The translations under genes were made by a program, and so were the position numbers. From NCBI GenBank assembly GCA_021805275.1, contig JAJZFQ010000006.1, forward strand, positions 1 to 64,000: a stretch of DNA of 64,000 nt, written 5' to 3'. The notes under the pieces were generated by a model. It did no database searches. It saw nothing but the letters and a program-made list of their open reading frames with translations, and was not told the DNA's origin. The first letter of the stretch is position 1, and each line of letters opens with the position of its first letter. The stretch comes from Pseudomonadota bacterium. GTDB taxonomy: Bacteria > Pseudomonadota > Gammaproteobacteria > Steroidobacterales > Steroidobacteraceae. Below, piece after piece: positions 55,194 through 64,000 of the stretch.

Positions 55194-56768
55194 TCACCAC
55201 CCCGGCAAGGTACCGAGCGGCGCCGCGGGACTGCCCAGGCCAGTGCAGGCATCCCAACCGCGCGAGGCGCGGTAGGCTCCGTTGTTGCCGCGGGTGATGT
55301 CGCGAAGCGCCGCGGGGTTGGCATAGAGCAGCGGGTTGAGCAACCCGGCGCTGACACGGCGCTGCGCATTCAGGCGCGCGATGAGCCCCGCCCAGAGCGG
55401 AGCCACCGCACTCGTGCCGCCGAATACCGCTGCCGTGCCGTCGACGACCACCTGGTAGCCGGAGCGCGGGTCGGCATCGGCCGCGACATCCGGCACTCCG
55501 CGACGCGCAAGCGGCGCTCGCCTTCCCTGCGCATCGGTGAGCTGCAGTCCCTGCTGCCACACCGGTAGCGCGAAGACCGCACTGACACCGCCACCGGTGG
55601 CGCCGCCCGCCGGCGTTCCGTCGTTCCACACCGACTCGCTGACGACGGTGTTTGCCGTGGTGCGCAGATGCGTTCCACCGCAGGCGAGGGCATGCGGGCT
55701 CGACGCCGGAAAGTCCACGTGCAGGGCCGTCCCGGGCATCCCGTCGCTCGAGCCGCCGTCACCCGCGGCGACACACACCGTGATGCCCATGAGTGCCGCG
55801 GCCTGCAAGGCTTGGTCCATGGCGCGCAGCGCCTGAGCCGTCCAGGTGGACTCCGGCCCGCCCCAGCTGACCGACACCACCGACGGCCGATGCACCGTGT
55901 CGTGGATTGCGGTGGTGAGCGCGTCGAGAAATCCCGCATCGGTATTCGGCGCGAAGTAGACCGCCAGCGCCGCAGCCGGCGCGACCGCACCGGCCACCTC
56001 GATGTCCAGCATCACCTCGCCGTCCGCGCCGTTGGGATTGCCGCTCGGTGTGTTCGTGCCATGGTCGACGGATACCGCGACGACCTGGGGCGTGGGCAGC
56101 GCCAGAGCGCTGAAGTAGGCGCTCAGGTCACTCGGACGGTAACCGCCACCGAGCTCGATGAGCGCGATGCACTGGCCCTGGCCGGCGCCGGAGGGAAACT
56201 GGTACAGAGCGGCAAGTTGCACGGCGGTGAATGACGCCGCGGGTGGCACGGTCGCGCCTGAGCGGCGCCGCTTCGGTCCGCTGCGCACGCGCAGATGCGG
56301 TCGCGCCTGCGTTCGGTCGTCCAGCCCGAGCACCGCCACGACGATGTCCTGCAGTTCCGCGGGAAGCTGCACGGCCGCGCGGGGTGCGCGATAGGTGCCC
56401 TGGGGGTACTCGAACTGCCACAACTCGACACCGAATGCGGCATTGATCTGCACCACGGCGCCGCACACGATGACGGTGCGACGCGCGGCATGCCGTTGCA
56501 CGACGGCCAGACCATGCGCGGCGGCGAAGGTGACAACCGCCTGCAGATTGGTCTCGCTGGCGCCGTGGCGCTGTGCGAACTGTTCACGTGTCAGCGGCGT
56601 CGCGCGCTCGCCGCGACCGAGCCGCGCCAGGTGATCGTCCCAGAGCGGCGCGGCGCTGGGTCGCAGAACGAGCGTCGCCTCCAGACGCTCATCGGCGGCC
56701 GCAGGACGCACCGCTCGCGCACCGGGCAACGGCTCGCGGGCGCTGCCGGGCAGCTCGATCCGGCTCAT
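55194..56768 (-). CDS. S53 family acid serine peptidase (kumamolisin/sedolisin type)
   Basis: 524 residues. The pro-domain (about 25-160, with PLTREQFAQRHGASETNLQA and VLGLDDRTQARPHLR) precedes the catalytic domain. E-x3-D in GEVMLDIEVAGA, oxyanion Asp in AAGDGGSSDGMPG and nucleophile Ser in FGGTSAVAPLWAGL are all kept. The Ca2+ site DITRGNNGAYRASRGWDACT is at the C-terminus. No N-terminal signal peptide is visible, as in kumamolisin-type relatives. GGAGG 4 nt before ATG 56768 fixes the start. Active at low pH in known members. Confidence 0.94.
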   Translation of the reverse strand: MSRIELPGSAREPLPGARAVRPAAADERLEATLVLRPSAAPLWDDHLARLGRGERATPLTREQFAQRHGASETNLQAVVTFAAAHGLAVVQRHAARRTVIVCGAVVQINAAFGVELWQFEYPQGTYRAPRAAVQLPAELQDIVVAVLGLDDRTQARPHLRVRSGPKRRRSGATVPPAASFTAVQLAALYQFPSGAGQGQCIALIELGGGYRPSDLSAYFSALALPTPQVVAVSVDHGTNTPSGNPNGADGEVMLDIEVAGAVAPAAALAVYFAPNTDAGFLDALTTAIHDTVHRPSVVSVSWGGPESTWTAQALRAMDQALQAAALMGITVCVAAGDGGSSDGMPGTALHVDFPASSPHALACGGTHLRTTANTVVSESVWNDGTPAGGATGGGVSAVFALPVWQQGLQLTDAQGRRAPLARRGVPDVAADADPRSGYQVVVDGTAAVFGGTSAVAPLWAGLIARLNAQRRVSAGLLNPLLYANPAALRDITRGNNGAYRASRGWDACTGLGSPAAPLGTLPGW

Positions 56769-56979
56769 GGGGCCTCCTTCGGCGCGCCGACGGTGATTCT
56801 CGGGCCCACCCTAGCTCGATCGGCACGCACACGCCAGTTGTGACGACCCATTGCGACAGCCCGAGGCGCAGGCGAGCCGGCTGGGCCGCAAGCACGTGGC
56901 GCCGGCGCGTGCCGCAGCAGCATAATCCGGCGGCGGCGCAAGTCCGCCTGCCGCATAGCGTTCATCGAGGAGCTTGCCG

Positions 56980-58059
56980 ATGCGATACCCCATGACACGC
57001 TCCGGGCTCGCCGCCGTGCTGTGGCTCGCCGCCGCGACGCTCGGCCTGGCTCCGCCGGCCTCAGCCCGGGGGGCGTTGACCTATCGCCTCGTACGCAGCG
57101 TGGCGCTCGGGGCGCCCGAGCGTTGGGATTACGCGGTCTACGAGCCGGTCGCGCACCGTGTGTTCGTCGCCCACGGAAACCGCCTGACGGTGATCGACGG
57201 ACGCAGCGGGCGGATCGTCGGGCAGGTTGGACCCATTCCGGGCGGACCGCACGGGATCGCTTTCGATGAGAAGGCCGGTGTGGGCATCAGCGATGACGGG
57301 GACCGCGGGCAGGCCGTGCTGTTCAGCCTGAAGTCGTTGCGGGTGCTGAGACGACTGACGATCCAGCCTGGTGCCGACGCGGTGAGGTTCGATCCGGCAA
57401 GCGGTCATGCCTTCGTCATCGACGGTGATACGGGCACCGTCGCGGTAATTGATCCAGTGCGGCGCACCGTGGTGACGATGATCCACCTCGGCGGAGACCT
57501 GGAATACGCGGTGCCGGACGGCAGAGGAGAGCTGTACGTCAACGGCGTCACGCACCACGAAATCTTCCGGATCAACACCGCAACCGATCGGCTCACTGCG
57601 GCCTGGCCGATGCCGACCTGCCGCGGGCCGCACGGGCTCGCCATCGACACCGCGACGCACCGCCTGTTCGCAAGCTGCTCGAACGGGCGGCTCGTCGTGC
57701 TCAACGCCAAGGACGGTGCGGTGGTGGCGACGCTGCCGATCGGTCGCGGCACCGATGCGGACCGGTTCGATGCGCGAGGCAGGCTCGTTTTCAGCTCCAA
57801 CGGGCTCGATGGCACGTTATCGGTCATCCGCGAGGTCAACGCGAACCTGTTCGAGCCGCTGACGACGGTGAAGACCGCGCTGTCGGGGCGAACCATGGCG
57901 CTCGATCCGCGCAGCGGGCGTGTGTTCATCGTCGCGGCCCACACCACGGCGCAGGCGCTGCAGGCGTTCTTTGCAGCCTGGCATGCCGGTAAGCGGCCGA
58001 GCGGCTCGCCGTTCACGCCCGGCTCGCTGCGGCTGCTGTTCCTCGATCCAGTGCGCTGA
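56980..58059 (+). CDS. Exported YncE-like beta-propeller protein
   Basis: 359 residues with a signal peptide (about 7-30, [20 protein letters not shown]). Six or seven repeats of about 40 residues follow, e.g. [40 protein letters not shown] and [20 protein letters not shown], the YncE/NHL-like propeller. It likely binds a ligand or a partner in the periplasm. GAGGAG 7 nt before ATG 56980 decides the start over TTG 56974. It is divergent from the S53 peptidase; the 211-bp gap shows nothing else. Confidence 0.88.
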   Translation: MRYPMTRSGLAAVLWLAAATLGLAPPASARGALTYRLVRSVALGAPERWDYAVYEPVAHRVFVAHGNRLTVIDGRSGRIVGQVGPIPGGPHGIAFDEKAGVGISDDGDRGQAVLFSLKSLRVLRRLTIQPGADAVRFDPASGHAFVIDGDTGTVAVIDPVRRTVVTMIHLGGDLEYAVPDGRGELYVNGVTHHEIFRINTATDRLTAAWPMPTCRGPHGLAIDTATHRLFASCSNGRLVVLNAKDGAVVATLPIGRGTDADRFDARGRLVFSSNGLDGTLSVIREVNANLFEPLTTVKTALSGRTMALDPRSGRVFIVAAHTTAQALQAFFAAWHAGKRPSGSPFTPGSLRLLFLDPVR

Positions 58060-58106
58060 GGGGGCGTGCAGCGCGGTCGCGCCTTGCGGTCGCGACCGCG
58101 CCGGCC

Positions 58107-59924
58107 TCACTGCGCGCAGCGCTGTGCGATCCAGCGCCGGTGTACGTCGGCGTACACCTCCTCGTAGATCTGGTTGAGCTGCGCACGGCCGGGGAAGCCC
58201 GCGACGAACTGCGGCGCATCCTCGCCGGCGGCCAGCTCCGCGGCCCGACGCAGGTGCTCGAGCAGGTAGCGCGGGTCTTCGTCCCCGACCGAGATGCGCA
58301 GCGTGCTCGGCGTGATGCCCGCGGCGGCGAGCGCCTGTTCGGACATCTCCGAGTGACTGGTCAGCGCCGGGCACAGGACCACGGTGTTGGTCTGCCCGAG
58401 GGTGACCTGCAGACCGAAGGCCGGCTCCAGGCTGTCGAGCAGGCGCTGCAGCCGCCCTCGCTCGAGGCGCTGCGGGTAACGCGGCGTGCCCTCGAAATCG
58501 ATGGTGAACAGCGGCGCCGGCAGGCCGAGCGTCATGAGGCGCTCACGCAGCGCGCCGTTAGGATGGTTCGCGACCGCGGAGCAGTGCACGTTGATCATCG
58601 GGTGCAGCGACAGTGCGCGTGCCAGCACGATGGTGTTGATGCACTTCTGCAGCACGCGCAGCTCCATGGTGCGCATGCCGCTCAGCACTTCGAAGGCCTT
58701 GTCGGCCTCGAGAAAGGCGCCTTTGACGTAGTAGACGTTCCAGAACATGGTCTCGTCCCAGCGGTACTCGCGCTCGTATCCATCGTGACCGGTGGCGCGC
58801 ACCGTCGCGCCCTTGGGCAGGAACATCCGCTCCGTGCGGCCGATGACCACGCCGGCGGTAGTGTTGCCGGAGCCGCAGATGTCCTTGGTATACGAGTGGA
58901 TGAGGAAGTCGGGCCGCTCCGAGCGCTCGGCGCGCCGCAGGAGGCGCTGCAGCACCGGTGTGCCCACGGTCGCATCGCAGATCACCGTCAGCCCCTTGGC
59001 ATGCGCCGCGCGGCAGATCGCGGGAACGTCGAGAATGTTGCCGTGCGGATTGCAGGGCGACTCGAGGTAGACGTAGATCTGCCGCCCCTGGGCGAGGCGT
59101 GCGGCGTGGCGCCGTTCGAGCTCGGCCAGCTGTGCGGCGAAGGCCTCGACGCTCTCGCCATCGAACCATTCGACCGCCACACTGAGGTTGCTGCGTTTGC
59201 CGTACCAGTCGTGCAGCAGCTGATACGTGCCACCGTACACGTTGCGGCTGGCGAGCACCACGTCCTCGTAGCCGAGGAGATTGGCGAGCGTGGCATCGAT
59301 GGCTGCCATGCCGGAGTTGAAATTCCAGGCGAAATACTCGGCCGCCTCCGGTCCGGCCTCCAGGTCGACGATGTGATTGGCGAGGCAGATGGAGGTCGGG
59401 TTGAGCAGCCGCGAGTAGATCTCGTGCAGCAGCTCCTTGCCCTGGAAGGCGTCTTCCACCCACTCCGTACACGCATAGACGTAGGTCGCGGTGCGCGTGA
59501 TCACAGGTGTGGCGCTGAACAGCGCCGTGACGTTGTCGAACAACGGGTAGGGGCCCTTGGCCGTGGCCGTGGAGGCATCGTCCATGAGCGACTGATAGGT
59601 GGCGCGCAGCGGGTTCTGCAGCGTATCGAGCACCTTCGCGAGCTGAAAGCACGCGAAGCGCTTGGCGTTGAACCACGCGATGCGCTCGCGCCGGTCCATG
59701 CGCGCGAGCGTGTCGGTGGTCAGTCGCCAGGCCTCCTGGGCCGCGCCGTTCGCATCGATCAGCGCTCGCGCGAGGCGCGCGAGCGCCTGGCCATGCGCGG
59801 ACTCGGCGGCGATACCGAAGTGCTCGAGCTGTTCGCGGACCAGCTCATCGATGGTGCCGGCGGCCGTGGAGTGCCGGCGCGGGCTGAGCTGCAGTGCGGA
59901 GGGCGGCAGGTTGGCGGTGGACAT
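58107..59924 (-). CDS. PLP-dependent Cys/Met-metabolism (trans-sulfuration) family enzyme, long form
   Basis: 605 residues, against about 400 for cystathionine gamma-synthase or lyase. The first 190 residues are helical and not part of the core. The core begins near [20 protein letters not shown], has [20 protein letters not shown] and the PLP Lys in [21 protein letters not shown] near 345, and ends with [18 protein letters not shown]. Substrate (cysteine, methionine or a homoserine ester) is not predictable. ATG 59924 has AAGGGG about 9 nt upstream. Confidence 0.88.
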   Translation of the reverse strand: MSTANLPPSALQLSPRRHSTAAGTIDELVREQLEHFGIAAESAHGQALARLARALIDANGAAQEAWRLTTDTLARMDRRERIAWFNAKRFACFQLAKVLDTLQNPLRATYQSLMDDASTATAKGPYPLFDNVTALFSATPVITRTATYVYACTEWVEDAFQGKELLHEIYSRLLNPTSICLANHIVDLEAGPEAAEYFAWNFNSGMAAIDATLANLLGYEDVVLASRNVYGGTYQLLHDWYGKRSNLSVAVEWFDGESVEAFAAQLAELERRHAARLAQGRQIYVYLESPCNPHGNILDVPAICRAAHAKGLTVICDATVGTPVLQRLLRRAERSERPDFLIHSYTKDICGSGNTTAGVVIGRTERMFLPKGATVRATGHDGYEREYRWDETMFWNVYYVKGAFLEADKAFEVLSGMRTMELRVLQKCINTIVLARALSLHPMINVHCSAVANHPNGALRERLMTLGLPAPLFTIDFEGTPRYPQRLERGRLQRLLDSLEPAFGLQVTLGQTNTVVLCPALTSHSEMSEQALAAAGITPSTLRISVGDEDPRYLLEHLRRAAELAAGEDAPQFVAGFPGRAQLNQIYEEVYADVHRRWIAQRCAQ

Positions 59925-60095
59925 GGTCGCGTTCCCCTTCGGAACGTAAATGTGCTGGCGGGGATTCTGCCATCGCGCCACCGCGGCGGGGGGCCGGCGA
60001 AGCGAGCCGGTGGCCGGCCGCCCCAGAGCGATATACTGCTCGCTGGGCGCGGGCCGTCGAGCGGCCGATTTCCCTTTATGAACAAGGAGTTGACC

Positions 60096-61088
60096 ATGCA
60101 GACACGGGTTCTCGGCCGCAACGGGCCGCGCGTCTCGGCCTTGGGGCTGGGGTGCATGGGCATGAGCGAGTTCTACGGCCACGGTGAGGATGCCGAGTCG
60201 CTCGCGACGATCCACCTGGCGCTGGACCGAGGTGTGACGCTGCTCGATACCGCCGACATGTACGGGCCATTCACCAACGAGGAGCTGGTAGGCCGCGCGA
60301 TCCGCGGCCGGCGCGATGCGGTGTTCCTCGCCACCAAGTTCGGCATCGTGCGCGATGCCGCGAATCCGGCCGGCCGCGCGATCAGTGGCCGGCCTGACTA
60401 CGTGCGCACCGCCTGCGAGGCCAGCCTCAAGCGCCTCGGGGTCGGGCACATCGACCTGTACTACCAACATCGGGTGGATGCCGAGGTGCCGATCGAGGAG
60501 ACGGTCGGTGCGATGGCCGAGCTCGTCGTCGCGGGCAAGGTGCGCTATCTGGGGCTCTGCGAAGCCTCGGCAGCGACGCTCGAGCGTGCCGCGCGCGTCC
60601 ATCCGATCGCTGCGCTGCAGAGCGAGTTTTCCCTTTGGTCGCGTGACGTCGAGGAAAACGGCATGCTGGCGGCGTGCCGCCGCCTGGGGGTCGCCCTGGT
60701 GGCGTACTCGCCGCTCGGGCGCGGCTTCCTCACCGGCGCAATCAGGCGTCCGGAGGACCTGGCGGAGGACGATTTCCGGCGCAACCATCCGCGCTTTCAG
60801 GGCGAGAACTTCGCGCGCAATCTGCACCTCGTCGAGCGGGTGCACGCACTGGCCGCCGCGCGCGGCTGCACCGCCGCGCAGCTGGGGCTAGCGTGGGTGC
60901 TCGCACAGGGCGAGGACGTCATCGCAATACCGGGCACCAAGCGGCGAGAGCGTCTCGCCGAGAACCTCGGAGCACTCGAGGTGAATCTCAGCGGCACAGA
61001 TCTGGAGGCGCTCGCACAGGCTTTTCCGCTCGGGGCGGCCGCGGGCATGCGCTATCCCCCGGCGGGCATGGCGACGGTGAATCGCTAG
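60096..61088 (+). CDS. Aldo/keto reductase
   Basis: 330 residues, a TIM barrel. [13 protein letters not shown] near 18, catalytic Asp and Tyr in [15 protein letters not shown] near 47, Lys in FLATKFGIV and His in LYYQHRVD near 121; [19 protein letters not shown] is the NADPH site. AKR13-like. AAGGAG 6 nt before ATG 60096 decides the start over ATG 60078. Divergent from the PLP enzyme. Confidence 0.95.
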   Translation: MQTRVLGRNGPRVSALGLGCMGMSEFYGHGEDAESLATIHLALDRGVTLLDTADMYGPFTNEELVGRAIRGRRDAVFLATKFGIVRDAANPAGRAISGRPDYVRTACEASLKRLGVGHIDLYYQHRVDAEVPIEETVGAMAELVVAGKVRYLGLCEASAATLERAARVHPIAALQSEFSLWSRDVEENGMLAACRRLGVALVAYSPLGRGFLTGAIRRPEDLAEDDFRRNHPRFQGENFARNLHLVERVHALAAARGCTAAQLGLAWVLAQGEDVIAIPGTKRRERLAENLGALEVNLSGTDLEALAQAFPLGAAAGMRYPPAGMATVNR

Positions 61089-61093
61089 GCGGC

Positions 61094-61117
61094 GGCGGGT
61101 CCGGCGGCAAACCCGCC
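61094..61117. terminator. Hairpin between convergent genes
   Basis: GGCGGGT/ACCCGCC, a 7-bp stem with a 10-nt loop, between the two converging stops at 61088 and 61122. No U-tract. Confidence 0.45.
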
Positions 61118-61121
61118 TGAG

Positions 61122-63128
61122 TCACATCAGATCGCGCGCGATGGTCACATTCCACTGTCGCTCGACGACCCATTGTCCGTTCAACCGCGCGGCCAAGGAG
61201 CCGGTGAGGTAGAAATTCTCCCGGTCGCAGCGCATGTCGGCCCGGGTGGCGATCAGGGTCTGCCATCCCTCCCGGCCCGCCTCGTACGACTGGGTCAACA
61301 CGTAGTGCGCTGACAGCGGGTCATCGTCCTTGATGGTCAATTCACGCTTGAGGCTGTGCGCGATCTGGAGATCGATTTCCTCCAGACGCACAATGCCTTC
61401 ACCGAACAGACCGCCGATCCCTTCGGTGATATAGGTGTTTTCACCGGTGACGTGATTCTGGATGCTGATGCGGCTGACGCTGCCAGGATCGACGACGGTC
61501 GCCTGGGTGATCGGGCCGTGCGCCGGCGGCTCGAACGCGACCTGCGCACCCCCGCTGGCGTGTCGCACGGGCAGCTCGATGGTGCTGGCCGCGGTGTCAA
61601 TCGAGAGCATAGCCGGATACGGCGCGGGCCAGACGATCGGCCAGTAGGCGGTTGCGATCGACACCCGGATGCGATGCCCGGGCGGGAACCGATGCCCGCA
61701 CGCGTTCAGCACCACGCGAACATCGTAGAAGCGACCTGGCTCCAAAGGCGAGGGCGACTCATGACCGTCGCGGTGAGTGAGGTTCAATACCTGGTAGCTG
61801 ACACGAGTGACCCTGTCGTCCGGCGCGATATCTCCGAGGCGCACCGACAGCTGCGCAACGGGCGTATCGGCGGCAAGGCGCAGATGCAGCTCCGGCGGGC
61901 CGAGCACGCTGAGGTCCTCGGCGAGCACCGGCGTGTCGAACACCAGGGCGCCACCGTCGTCGAGCCGTTGGTCAGTCGGCTGTTCCCCGGGGCAGCCGGT
62001 GGCCATCCATTCCCCGGCCGCCTTGCCGTGACTCTGCGGTGACCGGACAAGCAGAACTCCACCGAGCGTATTTACCTGCTCGGCGAGGCTCCCGTTCGCG
62101 CACAGATACAAGCGTCGGGGCTGAATATTCGGCGAAGGATACGACGGTTCGCCCACCCAGCGGCCCGGCATGAAGGTGCGGGTGCCGTCTGGTGGAACCG
62201 GATCTTCGAGGTAGGCTCGCAGCATCGGCTCCTTCATGATCCCGGTATCGCGCCCTTTGAGCCATTGATCCCACCAACGGACAGCCTCCTGCAGGTAGCC
62301 GATCGCGGGACCGGGAGACCCGTCGTGTGGGTAGATGTGTCCCCAGGGGCCGATGATGCCGAGCCGCGGAACCTTGAGCCCCTGGAGCAGCCGCGGCACG
62401 GCGTTAGTGTAGGCGTCCGACCAGCCGCCAATGGCCAGCACCGGACATTGGATCGCCGCGAAGTCCTCGCAGACCGAGCCGTGCTTCCAGTAGGCATCGT
62501 AGCGTTGATGTTGGAGCCAGAGCGCCGGAAAGAACGGCAGCCGCTCGATGCGCTCCAACCAGCGCTCGCGCCAGCTGTCACCGATAATCTGCGGATCGAG
62601 CGGTCGGCTCTGGTAGGCGAGCATGATGCTGCCCCACCACAGATTGTCGTTGAGCAGGCAGCCGCCCATGTAGTGGATGTCATCGGTGTAGCGGTGGTCG
62701 GTCGAGAAGGTCGTGATGATCGCCTTCAGCGCCGGTGGTCGCCGCGCCGCGATCTGCAGGGCGTTGAATCCACCCCACGACTTGCCCTGCATGCCCACCG
62801 ATCCGCTGCACCACGGCTGGGCTGCGATCCAGGCGATGACCTCCAGGGCGTCGTCCTGTTCTTGTCTCAGGTACTCATCCGCCAGGTGACCGTCGGACTC
62901 CCCGGAGCCACGCATGTCGACGCGCACGGCGGCATAGCCATGCTCGGCGAAATACCCATGCATCGGCTCATCGCGCTTGCGCGTGCCGTCGCGCTTGCGG
63001 TAGGGAATGTACTCGAGCACAGCCGGTACCGGGCTCTGGAAGGCCGCGCGAGGAATCCATAGGCGCGCGCCCAGGCGACACCCGTCGCTCAGGGCGATCC
63101 AGACGTGTTCCTCGACATGCACCGACAT
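61122..63128 (-). CDS. CocE/NonD-family acyl hydrolase (X-Pro peptidase S15 type)
   Basis: 668 residues. Alpha/beta-hydrolase core about 25-330: AVRVDMRGSGESDGHLADEY near 70, nucleophile Ser in GMQGKSWGGFNALQIA near 118, Asp in IGGWSDAYTNAV and His in GPWGHIYPHDG. The C-terminal jelly-roll X-Pro dipeptidyl-peptidase domain runs from about 345 on. It splits esters or amides of unknown identity. No signal peptide. AGGAGG 5 nt before ATG 63128 fixes the start. It lies 23 bp after the MFS gene, likely in one operon. Confidence 0.93.
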   Translation of the reverse strand: MSVHVEEHVWIALSDGCRLGARLWIPRAAFQSPVPAVLEYIPYRKRDGTRKRDEPMHGYFAEHGYAAVRVDMRGSGESDGHLADEYLRQEQDDALEVIAWIAAQPWCSGSVGMQGKSWGGFNALQIAARRPPALKAIITTFSTDHRYTDDIHYMGGCLLNDNLWWGSIMLAYQSRPLDPQIIGDSWRERWLERIERLPFFPALWLQHQRYDAYWKHGSVCEDFAAIQCPVLAIGGWSDAYTNAVPRLLQGLKVPRLGIIGPWGHIYPHDGSPGPAIGYLQEAVRWWDQWLKGRDTGIMKEPMLRAYLEDPVPPDGTRTFMPGRWVGEPSYPSPNIQPRRLYLCANGSLAEQVNTLGGVLLVRSPQSHGKAAGEWMATGCPGEQPTDQRLDDGGALVFDTPVLAEDLSVLGPPELHLRLAADTPVAQLSVRLGDIAPDDRVTRVSYQVLNLTHRDGHESPSPLEPGRFYDVRVVLNACGHRFPPGHRIRVSIATAYWPIVWPAPYPAMLSIDTAASTIELPVRHASGGAQVAFEPPAHGPITQATVVDPGSVSRISIQNHVTGENTYITEGIGGLFGEGIVRLEEIDLQIAHSLKRELTIKDDDPLSAHYVLTQSYEAGREGWQTLIATRADMRCDRENFYLTGSLAARLNGQWVVERQWNVTIARDLM

Positions 63129-63151
63129 GCTCACCTCCTGCAACGTTGTGC

Positions 63152-64000
63152 TCACGCCCCGCCGCCGTTGATGCCACGGAGCATCTGGTCTTCAGCGCCC
63201 GGCGCAGGTGCGTGCAGAAGCGCAGACAGCCCATACATTCCGACGCTGAGGCAGGCCGCGAGTGCGGCAATCCAGATCACCGCGCCGTAGTCATTCGGGC
63301 TCACGAGCAGTGCCGCCAGCGAGGCGCCGGCCGCAACACTCACAGCGATCCAGTCCGCGACGAGCTGGCTCGACATGCCACGCGCCTGCCCCAGCAACTC
63401 GATATAGGTCCAATACGCCCCCGCCCCGACGAAAAAGAGGCCCGGGCCGAGGAAAGTCGGCAGCACCGCCGGTCGCAACAGACCGCCGCGCGGCGACAAT
63501 GGCCTCGGACGTCCCCGCGCCGGCAGCAACGGTACCAGTGTCATGGCGAGACCGGCCAGGATAGCCAGCAGCAGCAGGACGCCGCTCACAGCAGGAAGGC
63601 GCAACAGCGTCGGGCCGGCCCACAGCGCCCCGATCTGGTACGCCGCCTGTACAGCAGCCATCGCTGCACCGAAGCGGCGCGCCGAATCGACCCCATCGGA
63701 AATAACGGTCATACCGAGCGAAAAGGCGGTGCTTGAGAAAAGCGCGGCCGCACCCTGCAGTGATGCGTACAGCCAGAAGCGATGCGCAGCCAGCGCGAGC
63801 AAGAGAGACAGTCCCATACTGTCGAGCAGCGAGCCGATGCCGGACGTGGCAGTCAGCAGCGATGACATCACACCGACCTGACCGGCGGAGAAGTCCAGCT
63901 TGTCCGCGCCCGCCGTAATGAGGGGAAGAAATTGGAACATACTCGCGCCGATGAGAACGAGCACAAGTCCGATGACCGCCCCTACCGTGCGGTCGGGCTG
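63152..64000 (-). CDS. MFS transporter (N-terminus beyond right edge)
   Basis: The last 282 residues are visible; the frame stays open through the right edge, where it reads PDRTVGAVIGLVLVLIGASM. An internal GTG at 63964 would cut the first helix in half and is not the start. About eight to nine hydrophobic helices can be seen. The protein is shorter at the C-terminus than many MFS members. Grouped with the CocE-type hydrolase, so it may import the hydrolase substrate; this is inference from context. Confidence 0.75.
   Translation of the reverse strand, partial: QPDRTVGAVIGLVLVLIGASMFQFLPLITAGADKLDFSAGQVGVMSSLLTATSGIGSLLDSMGLSLLLALAAHRFWLYASLQGAAALFSSTAFSLGMTVISDGVDSARRFGAAMAAVQAAYQIGALWAGPTLLRLPAVSGVLLLLAILAGLAMTLVPLLPARGRPRPLSPRGGLLRPAVLPTFLGPGLFFVGAGAYWTYIELLGQARGMSSQLVADWIAVSVAAGASLAALLVSPNDYGAVIWIAALAACLSVGMYGLSALLHAPAPGAEDQMLRGINGGGA

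Overview
The window is a 64 kb, very GC-rich, densely coding bacterial chromosome segment. It has about 63 genes, no rRNA or tRNA genes, no CRISPR array and no insertion sequence that I can see. Gene content and order point to a gammaproteobacterium, probably of the Xanthomonadales/Nevskiales type. The evidence is rsmG-parA-parB-atpIBEFHAGDC-glmU-glmS near-synteny, yibN-grxC-secB-gpsA divergent from envC, tesA divergent from ybbA-ybbP, glnA with a DUF4124 gene and ntrBC, glyQS-plsC, and tatABC. The exact genus is not determinable from sequence reading alone. The parAB/atp block suggests the window lies fairly close to the replication origin.

Layout. 1-3183: an accessory patch of visibly lower GC, holding a membrane sensor protein cut by the left edge, a frameshifted gene of unknown family, a ParE-type toxin/antitoxin pair with a 22-bp palindromic operator, and about 600 bp of non-coding DNA with a short repeated motif. 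3184-16582: glmS, a CHAD-domain gene, glmU, the complete F1Fo ATP synthase operon with a recognisable sigma70 promoter, and parB/parA. 16643-18318: leucine dehydrogenase divergent from an Lrp-type regulator, inserted between parA and rsmG. 19060-25560: a QseBC-like two-component system, an S9 prolyl-oligopeptidase-like protein that has lost its catalytic Ser and His, an MBL-fold hydrolase and a Do-family periplasmic protease. 25786-28533: a dihaem cytochrome c, D-aminoacyl-tRNA deacylase and tatABC. 28586-36161: a POT peptide transporter, an MFS transporter, a secreted methyltransferase-like protein, tesA and the YbbA/YbbP ABC exporter. 36246-40784: cupin, GMC oxidoreductase, a 58-residue basic protein, DedA and EnvC.

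40838-45468: rhodanese, glutaredoxin, SecB, GpsA, MAPEG, SRPBCC, a small membrane protein and a class 1B dihydroorotate dehydrogenase. 45497-50187: the nitrogen-control unit ntrC, ntrB, DUF4124 gene and glnA. Its upstream region carries a near-consensus sigma54 promoter, two NtrC sites 31 bp apart and a third NtrC-like site over the promoter. 50566-55165: glyQS, plsC-like acyltransferase and a PhzF-family protein. 55194-64000: an accessory-looking metabolic end with an S53 acid peptidase, a beta-propeller protein, an unusually long PLP enzyme, an aldo/keto reductase, a CocE/NonD acyl hydrolase and an MFS transporter cut by the right edge.

Recurring features: many neighbouring starts and stops overlap by 4 bp (ATGA), showing translational coupling. 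Intergenic ends carry long perfect GC-rich hairpins without a U-tract. Strong Shine-Dalgarno sequences place several starts at TTG or GTG. I found no convincing wholly new multi-gene system. The strongest leads are the pseudo-peptidase, the compact nitrogen-control promoter, the toxin-antitoxin operator and the repeated motif beside glmS.
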